64,000 nt of DNA, taken from contig NZ_AZUI01000001.1 in assembly GCF_000526995.1 (NCBI RefSeq), forward strand, positions 2,852,001 to 2,916,000. The letters run 5' to 3'. The stretch is from Lacrimispora indolis DSM 755 (GTDB lineage: Bacteria; Bacillota; Clostridia; Lachnospirales; Lachnospiraceae). This document shows, in pieces, positions 53,826-64,000 of this stretch (position 1 is its first letter; each line of letters starts with the position of its first letter). The position numbers and the translations under genes are program-made. The notes beneath the pieces were generated by a model, which saw only the letters and a program-made list of their open reading frames with translations, made no database searches and was not told where the DNA came from.

Positions 53826-54920
53826 ATGAATAAAGATGATAAACTAAAGGCGCTTGATGCCGCCCTTACTCAGATAGAAAAGGCATATGGAAAAGGCTCT
53901 GTCATGAAGCTGGGAGATTCAGGCACCAATATGAACGTGGAGACCGTACCTACTGGGGCATTGAGTCTTGATATTGCCCTTGGTCTTGGAGGGATTCCCA
54001 AGGGAAGAGTAGTGGAGATTTACGGACCGGAGTCCAGCGGTAAAACCACCGTTGCCCTTCATATGATCGCAGAGGTTCAGAAAAGAGGCGGCATTGCAGG
54101 TTTTATTGACGCGGAGCACGCCCTTGATCCTGTTTATGCAAAGAACATAGGAGTGGATATTGATAACCTTTACATTTCCCAGCCGGATAACGGTGAGCAG
54201 GCATTGGAGATCACGGAAACCATGGTACGTTCCGGGGCAGTGGACATTGTGATCGTGGACTCGGTTGCAGCCCTTGTACCAAAGGCTGAGATCGAAGGGG
54301 ATATGGGCGATTCCCATGTGGGTCTTCAGGCCCGCCTTATGTCCCAGGCCCTTAGAAAGCTGACAGCCGTAATCAGCAAGTCCAACTGTACTGTTCTTTT
54401 CATCAACCAGCTTCGTGAGAAGGTTGGAGTGATGTTTGGAAGTCCTGAGACAACCACAGGAGGACGTGCCCTTAAGTTTTACGCATCTGTCCGTCTGGAT
54501 ATTCGTAAGATAGAGACTTTAAAGCAGGGCGGAGATATGGTTGGAAACCGGGCCCGCGTGAAGGTCGTGAAGAACAAGATCGCACCGCCGTTTAAGGAAG
54601 CGGAATTTGACATCATGTTCGGCAAGGGGATTTCCAAGGAAGGAGATATCCTGGATCTGGCTGTAAAAGAGAATATTGTGGAAAAGAGCGGAGCATGGTT
54701 TGCTTATAATAACGTTAAGATCGGCCAGGGACGGGAGAACGCCAAGACTTATCTTCAGGACAATCCGGCTGTTTGCCTGGAGATTGAGAATAAGGTCCGC
54801 ATAAAGTATGGACTCCATGAAGAAGGCAGCGCAGCGCCGGAGGGCTCCGGTGGAGCTGCGGCCAAGGAAAGCAAAAGGATCAAGGCAGAAGGAAGCAAGG
54901 ACGAAGCTCCTCAGGAGTAA
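53826..54920 (+). CDS. recA: Recombinase RecA
   Basis: DNA strand-exchange ATPase and SOS coprotease of 364 residues. Walker A GPESSGKT is at 67-74, Walker B at about 140-145 ([10 protein letters not shown]), loop L1 near [10 protein letters not shown], and L2 [17 protein letters not shown]. The C-terminus ends with an Ala/Gly/Ser/Lys-rich tail. I start at ATG 53826 with GGAGG five bases upstream; an upstream in-frame start at 53805 would lie inside the SOS box. recX follows 65 bases later. Confidence 0.98.
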   Translation: MNKDDKLKALDAALTQIEKAYGKGSVMKLGDSGTNMNVETVPTGALSLDIALGLGGIPKGRVVEIYGPESSGKTTVALHMIAEVQKRGGIAGFIDAEHALDPVYAKNIGVDIDNLYISQPDNGEQALEITETMVRSGAVDIVIVDSVAALVPKAEIEGDMGDSHVGLQARLMSQALRKLTAVISKSNCTVLFINQLREKVGVMFGSPETTTGGRALKFYASVRLDIRKIETLKQGGDMVGNRARVKVVKNKIAPPFKEAEFDIMFGKGISKEGDILDLAVKENIVEKSGAWFAYNNVKIGQGRENAKTYLQDNPAVCLEIENKVRIKYGLHEEGSAAPEGSGGAAAKESKRIKAEGSKDEAPQE

Positions 54921-54985
54921 TGTTTAGAAAGATTTGGCCTCCGGGTTTATGAAGGCCGGAAAAATAGATAGAATAAGGGGCATAT

Positions 54986-55594
54986 ATGATAGTTACAGAG
55001 ATCGTGCCCCTCGATAAGCGCAGGAGTAAAATCATTCTGGAGGATGATTTTACTCTTGTCCTTTATCGTGGGGAAATCAGAAGATTTGGAATTGAGGAAG
55101 GCAAGCCGCTTTCAGAGGAAACCTATCAGGAGATCCTGCAGGAAGTTTTACTAAAAAGAGCCAGAGAGAGGGTCCTCTATCTTTTGAAATCCTCGGACAA
55201 GACGGAGCAGGAACTGAGGCGGAAGCTAAAGGACGGAGGATATCCCAAGGAAGCCGCCGATTATGCCATAAATTTTTTAAAGGAGCACCGCTTTATCAAT
55301 GACCAGGACTATGGACGCAGGTATGTGGAATTTAATCTGGAACGGAAAAGCGAAAGACAGATCCAGTACGAACTGCAAAAAAAAGGGCTGGATAAAGAGG
55401 TGATCCAGGAGATCCTTAGAGAGCAGCCGGTGAATGAGGAAGCCCAAATAAGGGCCTATGTGAGAAAGAAGTGCTTAAAGCCGGAAGAGATGGACTTTAA
55501 GGAACGCAGTAGGATCATGGCTGCTTTGGGAAGAAAAGGGTTTTCATACGATGCCATAAGCCATGTTTTAGGCGGCTTTTATAGTGATATCTGA
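54986..55594 (+). CDS. recX: Regulatory protein RecX
   Basis: RecA modulator of 202 residues. Three-helix tandem repeats are visible: RARERVLYLLKSSDKTEQELRRKL, then AADYAINFLKEHRFINDQDYGRRYV, then ERQIQYELQKKGLDKEVIQ. Length fits the Firmicute form. It lies after recA with a small GGCCT/AGGCC hairpin between, which may lower its expression relative to recA. Start ATG 54986 has AAGGGG upstream. Confidence 0.93.
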   Translation: MIVTEIVPLDKRRSKIILEDDFTLVLYRGEIRRFGIEEGKPLSEETYQEILQEVLLKRARERVLYLLKSSDKTEQELRRKLKDGGYPKEAADYAINFLKEHRFINDQDYGRRYVEFNLERKSERQIQYELQKKGLDKEVIQEILREQPVNEEAQIRAYVRKKCLKPEEMDFKERSRIMAALGRKGFSYDAISHVLGGFYSDI

Positions 55595-55641
55595 CAACGG
55601 GGAAAATGTGTATAAGTATACCGGAAACAGGGGCGAAATAC

Positions 55642-55670
55642 TTGACATAATGTATAAAACAGTTTAAAAT
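55642..55670 (+). promoter_or_regulatory. Promoter of rny
   Basis: Perfect TTGACA (55642-55647), 17-base spacer, TAAAAT (55665-55670). Confidence 0.8.
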
Positions 55671-55706
55671 TGTAGTGTTGTATTGTTGTACAATGAAAAT
55701 CTAATA

Positions 55707-55719
55707 AGGAGGTGCTCCT
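55707..55719 (+). promoter_or_regulatory. Self-complementary ribosome site of rny
   Basis: AGGAG-GTG-CTCCT directly abuts the GTG start at 55720. The Shine-Dalgarno sequence could be masked by a 5-bp hairpin, or the fold may be too short to matter. Confidence 0.4.
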
Positions 55720-57279
55720 GTGTCAGTATCAGTATTCACGGCTGCATTGATTGCAATCGTTGCATCAGTAGTAGTTGCTTTTATTGCCTGGTCTGCTGCC
55801 ATCACGTATCGTAAGAATACCTACGAAAGTAAAATTGGCACTGCAGAAGAAAAATCCCGGGAAATAATAGATGAAGCATTAAAGACCGCTGAGACAAAGA
55901 AGCGTGAAGCTCTCCTTGAGGCAAAAGAAGAGTCTTTAAAGACTAAGAATGAACTGGAGAAGGAAACCAGGGAAAGAAGAGCTGAGCTTCAACGTTATGA
56001 ACGAAGAGTATTAAACAAGGAAGAAAACTTGGACAAGAAGTCCGAGGCTATGGAAAAACGAGAAGCAGGTCTGGCTGCTCGAGAGGACGCCCTGAATAAG
56101 AGAAATGCCGAAGTGGAATCTCTCTATGAGAAAGGCATTCAGGAACTGGAGAAAATTTCCGGACTTACCTCCGAACAGGCAAAAGAATATCTTTTAAAAT
56201 CTGTTGAAGATGACGTAAAACATGACACTGCGAAATTAATTAAGGAACTTGACAACAAAGCAAAAGAAGAAGCCGAGAAAAAGGCAAAGGAATATGTGGT
56301 GACAGCCATCCAAAGATGTGCTGCTGACCATGTGGCAGAAACCACGGTTTCTGTTGTACAGCTTCCTAACGATGAGATGAAAGGCAGAATCATCGGAAGG
56401 GAAGGCCGTAACATCCGTACGTTAGAAACCCTTACGGGAGTAGAACTCATTATTGATGATACCCCTGAGGCAGTTGTATTATCCGGATTTGATCCGGTTC
56501 GTAGAGAAGTAGCCAGAATCGCATTGGAGCGCCTTATAGTGGATGGCCGTATTCATCCGGCAAGAATTGAAGAGATGGTGGAAAAGGCACAAAAAGAGGT
56601 AGAAACCAATATGCGTGAAGAAGGAGAAGCCGCTGCCCTTGAAGTGGGCATTCACGGACTTCATCCGGAACTCATCAGATTGCTTGGCAAGCTGAGATAT
56701 AGGACAAGCTACGGACAGAATGCCTTAAAGCATTCCATTGAGGTGGCCCAATTGTCAGGGCTGTTAGCCGGAGAGATCGGCCTTGATATCCGTATGGCCA
56801 AACGCGCCGGTTTACTACATGACATCGGAAAAGCCGTTGACCATGAGATGGAAGGTTCTCACATTCAGCTGGGTGTGGAGTTGTGTAAGAAGTATAAGGA
56901 ATCTGCAATCGTGCTGAACACTGTGGAATCTCATCATGGCGATGTTGAACCACAGAGTCTCATCGCTTGCATTGTCCAGGCAGCGGATACTATTTCTGCG
57001 GCAAGACCTGGGGCAAGAAGAGAAACTCTGGAGACATATACAAACAGATTAAAACAGTTAGAAGATATTACCAATTCCTTTAAAGGAGTGGACAAGTCCT
57101 TTGCCATTCAGGCAGGACGCGAAGTTCGGATTATGGTGGTTCCGGAACAGATTAACGATGATGACATGGTGCTTTTAGCCCGTGATATTTCCAAAAAAAT
57201 TGAAGAATCCCTGGAGTACCCGGGACAAATCAAGGTCAACGTGATCCGGGAATCCAGAGTTACAGATTACGCGAAGTAA
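55720..57279 (+). CDS. rny: Ribonuclease Y
   Basis: Membrane-anchored endoribonuclease of 519 residues that starts bulk mRNA decay in Firmicutes. N-terminal transmembrane helix about 5-27, a long charged coiled coil about 35-190, a KH domain ([24 protein letters not shown]), and an HD domain with [18 protein letters not shown] start after AAGGAGGTG. Position after recA-recX is common in Lachnospiraceae. Confidence 0.97.
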   Translation: MSVSVFTAALIAIVASVVVAFIAWSAAITYRKNTYESKIGTAEEKSREIIDEALKTAETKKREALLEAKEESLKTKNELEKETRERRAELQRYERRVLNKEENLDKKSEAMEKREAGLAAREDALNKRNAEVESLYEKGIQELEKISGLTSEQAKEYLLKSVEDDVKHDTAKLIKELDNKAKEEAEKKAKEYVVTAIQRCAADHVAETTVSVVQLPNDEMKGRIIGREGRNIRTLETLTGVELIIDDTPEAVVLSGFDPVRREVARIALERLIVDGRIHPARIEEMVEKAQKEVETNMREEGEAAALEVGIHGLHPELIRLLGKLRYRTSYGQNALKHSIEVAQLSGLLAGEIGLDIRMAKRAGLLHDIGKAVDHEMEGSHIQLGVELCKKYKESAIVLNTVESHHGDVEPQSLIACIVQAADTISAARPGARRETLETYTNRLKQLEDITNSFKGVDKSFAIQAGREVRIMVVPEQINDDDMVLLARDISKKIEESLEYPGQIKVNVIRESRVTDYAK

Positions 57280-57282
57280 AAT

Positions 57283-57333
57283 AAATGCCCTAAAACCGTA
57301 TAATTTATTCTCATGCGGCTTTAGGGCATATTT
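57283..57333 (+). terminator. Terminator after rny
   Basis: ATGCCCTAAA / TTTAGGGCAT with an inner CCG/CGG pair, then ATTTC. The weak T-run may permit read-through into the carboxypeptidase gene. Confidence 0.6.
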
Positions 57334-57352
57334 CATGTCAGGAGGATGATAC

Positions 57353-58804
57353 GTGAATCGGAGGATAAAAGTACTGATAAGCTGCATATTGGTCAGCCAG
57401 CTGTTTCTTATGACCGTATATGCAAAGCCGGACTGGCCGTCTGATACGGGCATCCAGGCAGAAGCCGGAATAATCATAGACGGGGATTCGGGAGCCGTTA
57501 TATTTGGACAGAACATCCATGCTCCCTATCCGCCGGCCAGCATCACGAAAATCTTAACTGCCCTCATTGTTTTGGAGAAAGCAGATCTTGAGGACACGGT
57601 GACCTTTTCAAAGGATTCCATTTACAATGTGGAAGAAGGCAGCGGAAATAAATTAAATGTGGATACCGGAGATAAGCTCTCTGTGGAAGACTGTCTCTAT
57701 TCCCTGATTCTCCATTCCTGCAATCAGGCGGCCAATGCCCTTGCAGAGCATGTGGCCGGAAGCAGGGAAGAATTTGTCGCCATGATGAATGAAAAGATAC
57801 AGAGTCTTGGCTGTACAGAAAGCCATTTTGACAATCCTTCAGGCCTTAACGGAGATACCCAGTATGTGACTGCCTATGATATGGCCCTTATAGCAAAAGC
57901 GGCTTACAGCAATAAAAAGCTTGTGGAGATCAGTTCTGCCATCAGTCACAATATTCCTCCCACCTCCAATAACCCGGATGGGCTTACTATTTATAACGAA
58001 CACCGTCTGGTAAAGACAACGGATCCAAATAGTGAATTTTACTGCCCCTCGGCAGTGGCCGGAAAGACCGGATATCTGATTAAGGCCGGAAATACCCTTG
58101 TTACCTATGGGGAGCAAGATGGTAAAAGACTTATTTCCGTCATTTTAAAAGGAAGTCCAAAGCAGTATTTTATTGATGGAAAGGCCCTTCTGGAATTTGG
58201 CTTCAGCCGCTTTGAGAATTTCCCTGTGACAGGGAATGAAACCGGCTACACCTCAGGAGAAGATCCGGTGGAAATCAACGGGACGGCTTATAAACCCTCT
58301 GACTTAGAATTGGAGCCGGATCAGGTTATAACCCTTCCCCAGGGAGCGGAGTTTTCCCAAGCGGATAAAACCCTGGTGTCGGATCTTCCGGAAGGAAGTC
58401 CGGAGAGGGCGGTTGCCTTAATCCAGTACTCCTACAATGACAGAAAGGTGGGCCAGGCCTATTTAATGGAAAAAAAGAGCGAAGAGCCCACGAGTCAGGA
58501 ATCGGAACAGGCAGCCACAGAGACAAAGCCTGAGGAACCGAAAACCAGTTCAGGCATTGGAAAAGCGTCAGCCGGAAGAAAGGGAGGAGGAATACTGGCT
58601 GCGGCAGGAATTATCGCAGTCCTTGCACTGGCAGGCGGAGGATTTGGACTTTTTATTTATATAAAAAAGAAAGAGGCCAGAGAAATCGCTCTCCGGAGAG
58701 AAGAGAGAAGAAGGCGGTTAAAAGCGGAGGGCTCGGAAAAAGACTTTGAGCGTATTTTAAATCAGCGCCGGAATAGGAAAGGGAAAAATAAGGATAAAAG
58801 ATAA
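57353..58804 (+). CDS. dacA: D-alanyl-D-alanine carboxypeptidase (penicillin-binding protein 5 type)
   Basis: Exported serine peptidase that trims peptidoglycan stem peptides. Of 483 residues, a signal peptide spans about 1-24. Active-site motifs: SITK (Ser63, Lys66), SCN (122-124) and KTG (238-240). A PBP5-C-like region, a Glu/Pro/Thr linker and a C-terminal membrane helix (about 418-440) with a very basic tail follow, replacing the amphipathic anchor of E. coli PBP5. GTG start 57353 follows AGGAGG. I use the symbol loosely because Firmicutes often have several such paralogues, including sporulation forms. Confidence 0.9.
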   Translation: MNRRIKVLISCILVSQLFLMTVYAKPDWPSDTGIQAEAGIIIDGDSGAVIFGQNIHAPYPPASITKILTALIVLEKADLEDTVTFSKDSIYNVEEGSGNKLNVDTGDKLSVEDCLYSLILHSCNQAANALAEHVAGSREEFVAMMNEKIQSLGCTESHFDNPSGLNGDTQYVTAYDMALIAKAAYSNKKLVEISSAISHNIPPTSNNPDGLTIYNEHRLVKTTDPNSEFYCPSAVAGKTGYLIKAGNTLVTYGEQDGKRLISVILKGSPKQYFIDGKALLEFGFSRFENFPVTGNETGYTSGEDPVEINGTAYKPSDLELEPDQVITLPQGAEFSQADKTLVSDLPEGSPERAVALIQYSYNDRKVGQAYLMEKKSEEPTSQESEQAATETKPEEPKTSSGIGKASAGRKGGGILAAAGIIAVLALAGGGFGLFIYIKKKEAREIALRREERRRRLKAEGSEKDFERILNQRRNRKGKNKDKR

Positions 58805-58805
58805 T

Positions 58806-58838
58806 GAAAAGGACCAGCTGGGGTGGCTGGTCCTTTTT
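58806..58838 (+). terminator. Terminator after the carboxypeptidase gene
   Basis: GAAAAGGACCAGC / GCTGGTCCTTTTT around a 7-base loop. Confidence 0.93.
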
Positions 58839-58880
58839 CGGAGAAGGTATTTCGTTTCTTATGGGGTGTAGCAAAAACTA

Positions 58881-59082
58881 TATAATGTATTGGGGGGGGT
58901 TACATTTATTAATATACCTCATTTCTTTGAAAAAGTGTCAACAAACATTCATTAATTTTAAAATTAAAATTGTGCATATTCTCTTCCCTTCTTCGATCAA
59001 TTGTGGAAAAAATATAGAAATACAGAAAGAACATGGGTCTTCCTTGTGCGTTCTCCCCCGGGCTTATTTGGGGGACTTTTTT
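58881..59082 (+). ncRNA. Possible leader or small RNA starting in a G8 tract
   Basis: TATAAT at 58881-58886 (no good -35) is followed at 58892-58899 by eight consecutive G, about where transcription would start. An intrinsic terminator ends the region at 59082. No open frame with a ribosome site lies between. Whether it is transcribed is unknown. Confidence 0.3.
59054..59082 (+). terminator. Terminator in the arabinose leader region
   Basis: TCCCCC / GGGGGA, 6-bp stem with a 10-base loop, followed by a T6 tract. Nothing annotated precedes it closely, so it belongs to a leader or small RNA. Confidence 0.75.
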
Positions 59083-59272
59083 GTAAGATCCGTTTTATTG
59101 TGGTAAAATATAAAAAAACAACTTGTGCAATGGTGCGTACAAGTAATAAATTGGTAGTATGAGGATATTTTAACCTGATCAGGCAGCTATTCGGTTATGC
59201 CCGGTGAAGCAGGGCGCGTTGTGAACAAGCAGCGAAGCGTGTTGCGAATATCCGCTTGACTCACTCTCATGA
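59083..59272. other. Intergenic region before the transaldolase relic
   Basis: Holds the AraR-like site (59121-59144) and a GCCC-N9-GGGC hairpin (59199-59215). A GC-richer stretch near 59196-59250 with repeated GCG/AGCG words may be the decayed part of the same locus; I recognise no gene. Confidence 0.4.
59121..59144. promoter_or_regulatory. AraR-like operator candidate
   Basis: ACTTGT and ACAAGT lie as inverted halves 12 bases apart, and the right part GTGCGTACAA matches 9 of 10 bases of the right portion of the Bacillus AraR consensus (GTACGTACAA). It is upstream of arabinose genes. The spacing is wider than in the classical site. Confidence 0.4.
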
Positions 59273-59497
59273 GAAAAGGAGGCAGAAACCTATGAGATTT
59301 TTGCTGGCCATGATATTGAAACGGAAATCATCGCAGCCAGCGTCCGCAGCCCCATCCATGTGATCGGCTGCGCAAAGGCAGGGGCAGACATTGCTACGGT
59401 GCCCTATAAGGTTTTGGAACAAATGACAAGGCATCCTTTGACTGACCAGGGAATTGTGAAGTTTCAGGATGTTTATAAAAAGGTGTTTGGAGAATGA
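59273..59497 (+). pseudogene. C-terminal relic of a transaldolase/fructose-6-phosphate aldolase-like gene
   Basis: Starting after a stop codon at 59270-59272, a frame without its own start encodes 74 residues ending at TGA 59497. It contains [34 protein letters not shown] and [12 protein letters not shown], the C-terminal third of TalC/Fsa-type transaldolases. The catalytic lysine region and the rest of the barrel are missing. Such genes are commonly next to pentose-utilisation genes in Clostridia, so this is the remains of a former member of the arabinose operon. Coding quality is well preserved, which suggests recent loss. Confidence 0.8.
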
Positions 59498-59513
59498 TGT
59501 ATTTAATACATAA

Positions 59514-61052
<1,539 letters not shown>

Positions 61053-61072
61053 GGAAAAAGGGGGTAATTAAA

Positions 61073-62566
61073 ATGATAAGAAAAGAATATAAATTTTGGT
61101 TTGCAACAGGGTCTCAGGATCTTTACGGTGAGGAATGCTTACGAAATGTGGCGGACCATTCCAGGATCATTGCTGATAGACTGAACGCTTCCGGGCTTCT
61201 TCCTTATGAGGTGGTTTTAAAGCCGGTGCTGATCGATAACACCTCCATACGCAGATTGTTCCATGAGGCAAATACTGATGAATCCTGCGCAGGAGTGATC
61301 ACCTGGATGCACACCTTTTCTCCTGCAAAGTCCTGGATTTTAGGACTTCAGGAATACAGGAAGCCGCTGCTTCACTTGCACACACAGTTTAACAGGGAGA
61401 TCCCTTATGATACCATTGATATGGATTTCATGAATGAGAACCAGTCCGCTCACGGGGACCGGGAATTCGGACATATGGTCACCAGAATGGGAATTCCCAG
61501 AAAGGTGATCGCAGGCCACTGGGATGACCAGAGCGTCCAGAGCCGGATAGGTTCCTGGATGAGGACTGCAGTTGGGATCATGGAAAGCAGCCACATCCGG
61601 GTGGTCCGGGTTGCAGACAACATGAGAAATGTAGCTGTCACCGAAGGAGACAAAGTAGAGGCCCAGATGAAATTCGGCTGGGAGATCGACGCCTATCCTG
61701 TCAATGAGATCACAGACTATGTAAAGGACGTGGCAGCAGGCGATATTTCTTCTCTTGTGGAGGAGTATTACAGCAGATACGAGATTTTGACGGAAGGCAT
61801 GGACCAGGAGGAGTTTAAGGCGCATGTGGCTGTCCAGGCACAGATTGAACTGGGGTTTGAACGGTTTTTAAAGGATAAGGATTATCAGGCCATTGTAACC
61901 CATTTCGGGGATTTAGGCACCTTAAAGCAGCTTCCCGGCCTGGCCATCCAGCGCCTCATGGAAAAGGGCTATGGCTTCGGAGCGGAAGGAGACTGGAAGA
62001 CAGCCGCCATGGTGCGCCTGATGAAGCTCATGACCCAGGGGACAAAGGAGGCAAAGGGTACCTCCTTTATGGAAGATTACACCTACAATCTGGTTCCGGG
62101 AAAGGAAGGGATCCTTCAGGCTCACATGCTGGAGGTTTGCCCCACCATTGCCGACGGAAAAATCGGGATCAGGGTGAACCCGCTGTCAATGGGAGAGAGG
62201 GAAGCGCCCGCCCGCCTTGTATTTACGGCAAAGGAGGGGAAGGGAGTTGCCACCTCTCTGATTGATTTAGGAACCCGATTCCGCTTGATCATCAATACGG
62301 TAAACTGCAAAAAGACAGAAAGGCCCATGCCAAAGCTTCCGGTCGCCACAGCGTTCTGGACGCCTGAGCCAAACCTTACCACAGGAGCGGAAAGCTGGAT
62401 TTTAGCAGGCGGCGCCCATCATACGGCCTTTTCCTATGACTTAACGGCAGAGCAGATGGGAGACTGGGCGGAGGCCATGGGAATCGAAGCTGTTTTCATT
62501 GATGAAAAAACTACCATCAGGGATTTAAAAAATGAACTGAGATGGAATTTAGCAGCGTTTCGTTAA
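61073..62566 (+). CDS. araA: L-arabinose isomerase
   Basis: Converts L-arabinose to L-ribulose in the cytoplasm, with Mn as metal. The 497-residue length matches the family (about 500). Seen are [15 protein letters not shown] at the start, [23 protein letters not shown] and the C-terminal [10 protein letters not shown] with a metal-ligand His pair. I start at ATG 61073; the in-frame ATG at 61025 lies inside abfA and lacks a ribosome site. A kinase gene follows 64 bases later, so abfA-araA-kinase feeds the pentose phosphate pathway; the epimerase AraD must be beyond the window or elsewhere. Confidence 0.97.
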   Translation: MIRKEYKFWFATGSQDLYGEECLRNVADHSRIIADRLNASGLLPYEVVLKPVLIDNTSIRRLFHEANTDESCAGVITWMHTFSPAKSWILGLQEYRKPLLHLHTQFNREIPYDTIDMDFMNENQSAHGDREFGHMVTRMGIPRKVIAGHWDDQSVQSRIGSWMRTAVGIMESSHIRVVRVADNMRNVAVTEGDKVEAQMKFGWEIDAYPVNEITDYVKDVAAGDISSLVEEYYSRYEILTEGMDQEEFKAHVAVQAQIELGFERFLKDKDYQAIVTHFGDLGTLKQLPGLAIQRLMEKGYGFGAEGDWKTAAMVRLMKLMTQGTKEAKGTSFMEDYTYNLVPGKEGILQAHMLEVCPTIADGKIGIRVNPLSMGEREAPARLVFTAKEGKGVATSLIDLGTRFRLIINTVNCKKTERPMPKLPVATAFWTPEPNLTTGAESWILAGGAHHTAFSYDLTAEQMGDWAEAMGIEAVFIDEKTTIRDLKNELRWNLAAFR

Positions 62567-62578
62567 ACAAATAACACA

Positions 62579-62609
62579 GTCCGCCCTTTCTGTAAGGAAA
62601 GTGGCGGAC
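62579..62609 (+). other. Intercistronic hairpin between araA and the kinase gene
   Basis: GTCCGCC / GGCGGAC with an inner CTTTC/GGAAAG pairing and a small loop, no T-tract. It may stabilise the upstream mRNA end rather than terminate. Confidence 0.55.
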
Positions 62610-62630
62610 GTGATTCAGGAGGGGTTTCAA

Positions 62631-64000
62631 ATGAATGAAAAACAAATAGGGGCTGCCATCCGGGAAGGAAGGACCGCCCTGGGGATCGAGCTTGGCTCCA
62701 CAAGGATCAAGGCCGTACTGGTAGATGAAGACCATAACCCAATTGCTTCCGGAAGCCATGACTGGGAAAACCAGTACGTAGACGGGGTCTGGACCTATTC
62801 CATCCCGGATATCTGGGCTGGGTTACAGGAGAGCTATAAGAATATGGCAGATGAGGTAAAGGAGAGGTATGGGGAAACGCTTACCACCGTAGGGGCCATC
62901 TGCTTTTCCGCCATGATGCACGGGTATATGGCATTTGACAAGGAGGGAGAGCTTCTGGTTCCTTTCCGGACATGGAGAAATACCATGACAGGGGAGGCCT
63001 CGGAAAAGCTGACAAAGCTGTTTTCCTTTAGCATTCCCCAGAGATGGAGCATTGCCCATTTATATCAGGCGATCCTTAACAAGGAGGAGCATGTGCCAAG
63101 GATCGATTACCTGGTCACTCTGGAAGGTTATGTTCATTGGAAGCTGACGGGAGAGCGGGTTCTTGGAATCGGAGACTGTGCGGGGATGTTTCCTGTGGAC
63201 AGCGCTTCAAAGGACTTTCATGGGCGCATGATCCGGCAGTTTGATGAGCTGGTGGCTCCCCATCAATTCCCCTGGAAGTTTCGGGATATCATGCCTAAGG
63301 TGATGACGGCAGGAGAGAGGGCAGGAATCCTCACCGGGGAAGGGGCAAGGCTTCTTGATCCCAGCGGTAATTTAAAGTCCGGCATTCCCCTTTGCCCGCC
63401 GGAAGGTGATGCAGGGACAGGGATGACTGCCACCAACAGTGTGGCAAAAAGGACCGGCAATGTATCCGCAGGGACCAGCGTGTTTGCCATGGTGGTGCTG
63501 GAACAGGAGCTTTCCAAAGTCTATCCGGAAATTGACATGGTCACCACTCCTGCCGGCGACATGGTTGCCATGGTCCACTGCAACAACTGCACCTCGGATT
63601 TAAACGCCTGGGTTTCCCTGTTTGAGGAATTTGCAGGGACGATGGGAATGAAAACTGACAAGAACACCCTGTTTTCCACCCTTTACCAAAAAGCCCTGGA
63701 AGGGGATAAGGATGGAGGAGGAATGCTTTCCTACGGATATTTATCGGGAGAGCATATCACTCATTTTGAAGAGGGCAGGCCTGTGTTCATCCGGACGCCG
63801 GAAAGCCGCTTTACTCTTTCCAACTTTATGAGAGTCCATCTTTATACGGCCCTGGGAGCTTTAAAAATGGGAATGGATATCCTGTTTGAAGAAGGGGTCC
63901 GGCTCAACGTGCTTTTAGGCCATGGAGGGCTTTTTAAGACAAGGGAAGTGGGGCAGCGGATCATGGCAGCGGCCGTTGGCGTTCCGGTTTCCGTTATGGA
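62631..64000 (+). CDS. FGGY-family carbohydrate kinase, probably L-ribulokinase-type (3' end outside window)
   Basis: Sugar kinase, 456 residues visible and open to the window end. ATG 62631 follows AGGAGGGG. N-terminal ATPase motif [16 protein letters not shown] at about 17-32, [14 protein letters not shown] near 88-101, [11 protein letters not shown] near 283-293 and, close to the end, [10 protein letters not shown] as the second FGGY domain approaches its ATP site. The position after araA makes L-ribulose the likely substrate, although this branch differs from classical E. coli AraB and is often only called FGGY kinase. It is missing from simple ORF lists because the stop codon lies beyond the window. 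Confidence 0.88.
   Translation, partial: MNEKQIGAAIREGRTALGIELGSTRIKAVLVDEDHNPIASGSHDWENQYVDGVWTYSIPDIWAGLQESYKNMADEVKERYGETLTTVGAICFSAMMHGYMAFDKEGELLVPFRTWRNTMTGEASEKLTKLFSFSIPQRWSIAHLYQAILNKEEHVPRIDYLVTLEGYVHWKLTGERVLGIGDCAGMFPVDSASKDFHGRMIRQFDELVAPHQFPWKFRDIMPKVMTAGERAGILTGEGARLLDPSGNLKSGIPLCPPEGDAGTGMTATNSVAKRTGNVSAGTSVFAMVVLEQELSKVYPEIDMVTTPAGDMVAMVHCNNCTSDLNAWVSLFEEFAGTMGMKTDKNTLFSTLYQKALEGDKDGGGMLSYGYLSGEHITHFEEGRPVFIRTPESRFTLSNFMRVHLYTALGALKMGMDILFEEGVRLNVLLGHGGLFKTREVGQRIMAAAVGVPVSVM

Noticed and set aside
58804..59106. 100-codon open frame after the carboxypeptidase gene
   Set aside because: Starts inside a terminator stem and contains the G8 tract and another terminator.

Overview
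The window reads as a chromosomal segment of a motile, anaerobic, saccharolytic member of the Firmicutes, most likely a Lachnospiraceae of the [Clostridium] saccharolyticum/Lacrimispora type. This is an inference from gene content: a recA-recX-rny block, a two-ATPase 2-hydroxyacyl-CoA-dehydratase-type activase, a YesM/YesN two-component pair, CW-repeat surface proteins, a DUF1540 protein, strong AGGAGG ribosome sites, TTGACA/TATAAT promoters and a LexA box of the Gram-positive type. GC content looks moderate. I saw no rRNA, tRNA, CRISPR array or intact insertion sequence.

Layout. 1-5.65 kb: an Fbp/Afu-type ABC importer (permease cut by the window edge, ATPase, lipoprotein) followed directly by a YesM-like kinase and YesN-like regulator; the architecture recalls hexose-phosphate sensing (HptRSA/AfuABC) as much as iron uptake. 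5.66-7.7 kb: HAD phosphatase and YczE-like membrane protein, divergent from a YeiL-like Crp/Fnr regulator. 7.7-11.4 kb: YgjP-like metallopeptidase, a chemoreceptor-like protein without its signalling domain, and recJ, all overlapping. 11.4-14.85 kb: glyA with a consensus promoter, motAB, and a 56-residue DUF1540 gene. 15.0-20.0 kb: the first ~26 codons of an NCS2 purine-type permease as a relic, an RmlD-like reductase, and a three-subunit xanthine-dehydrogenase-type molybdenum hydroxylase. 20.2-24.6 kb: MacB-like ABC ATPase, FtsX permease and HlyD-type adaptor. 24.65-26.1 kb: a secreted wall-binding repeat protein.

26.4-33.5 kb is a regulated catabolic/uptake island: Gfo/Idh/MocA oxidoreductase, divergent LacI regulator, TctC-TctB-TctA transporter and a second Gfo/Idh/MocA enzyme, with three near-identical GTAAACGTTTAC operators. 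33.7-35.1 kb: an uncharacterised pair resembling DUF6323/DUF6179. 35.15-39.85 kb: a heterodimeric ABC system with a divergent AraC regulator. 39.9-44.2 kb: the giant activase. 44.3-49.4 kb: CorA, an apparently inactive rhomboid with a zinc-ribbon tail, pyruvate kinase, and diaminopimelate decarboxylase. 49.9-51.1 kb: a lincosamide-nucleotidyltransferase-like gene with its own promoter and a small unknown gene. 51.2-53.5 kb: M20 peptidase and a cytosolic subtilase. 53.7-58.85 kb: recA (LexA box), recX, rny and a D-Ala-D-Ala carboxypeptidase. 58.85-64 kb: a 730-base region holding a G8 tract, a terminator, an AraR-like site and the C-terminal relic of a transaldolase, followed by the arabinose module abfA-araA-FGGY kinase, the last cut by the window end.

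The main leads are the arabinose leader (G8 start tract opposite a C5 terminator arm), the hairpin between ribosome-binding site and start codon of the activase, the truncated chemoreceptor coupled to recJ, the pseudo-rhomboid with zinc ribbon, the LacI/TTT island, the resistance-like nucleotidyltransferase, and two decayed genes beside functional pathways for related substrates.
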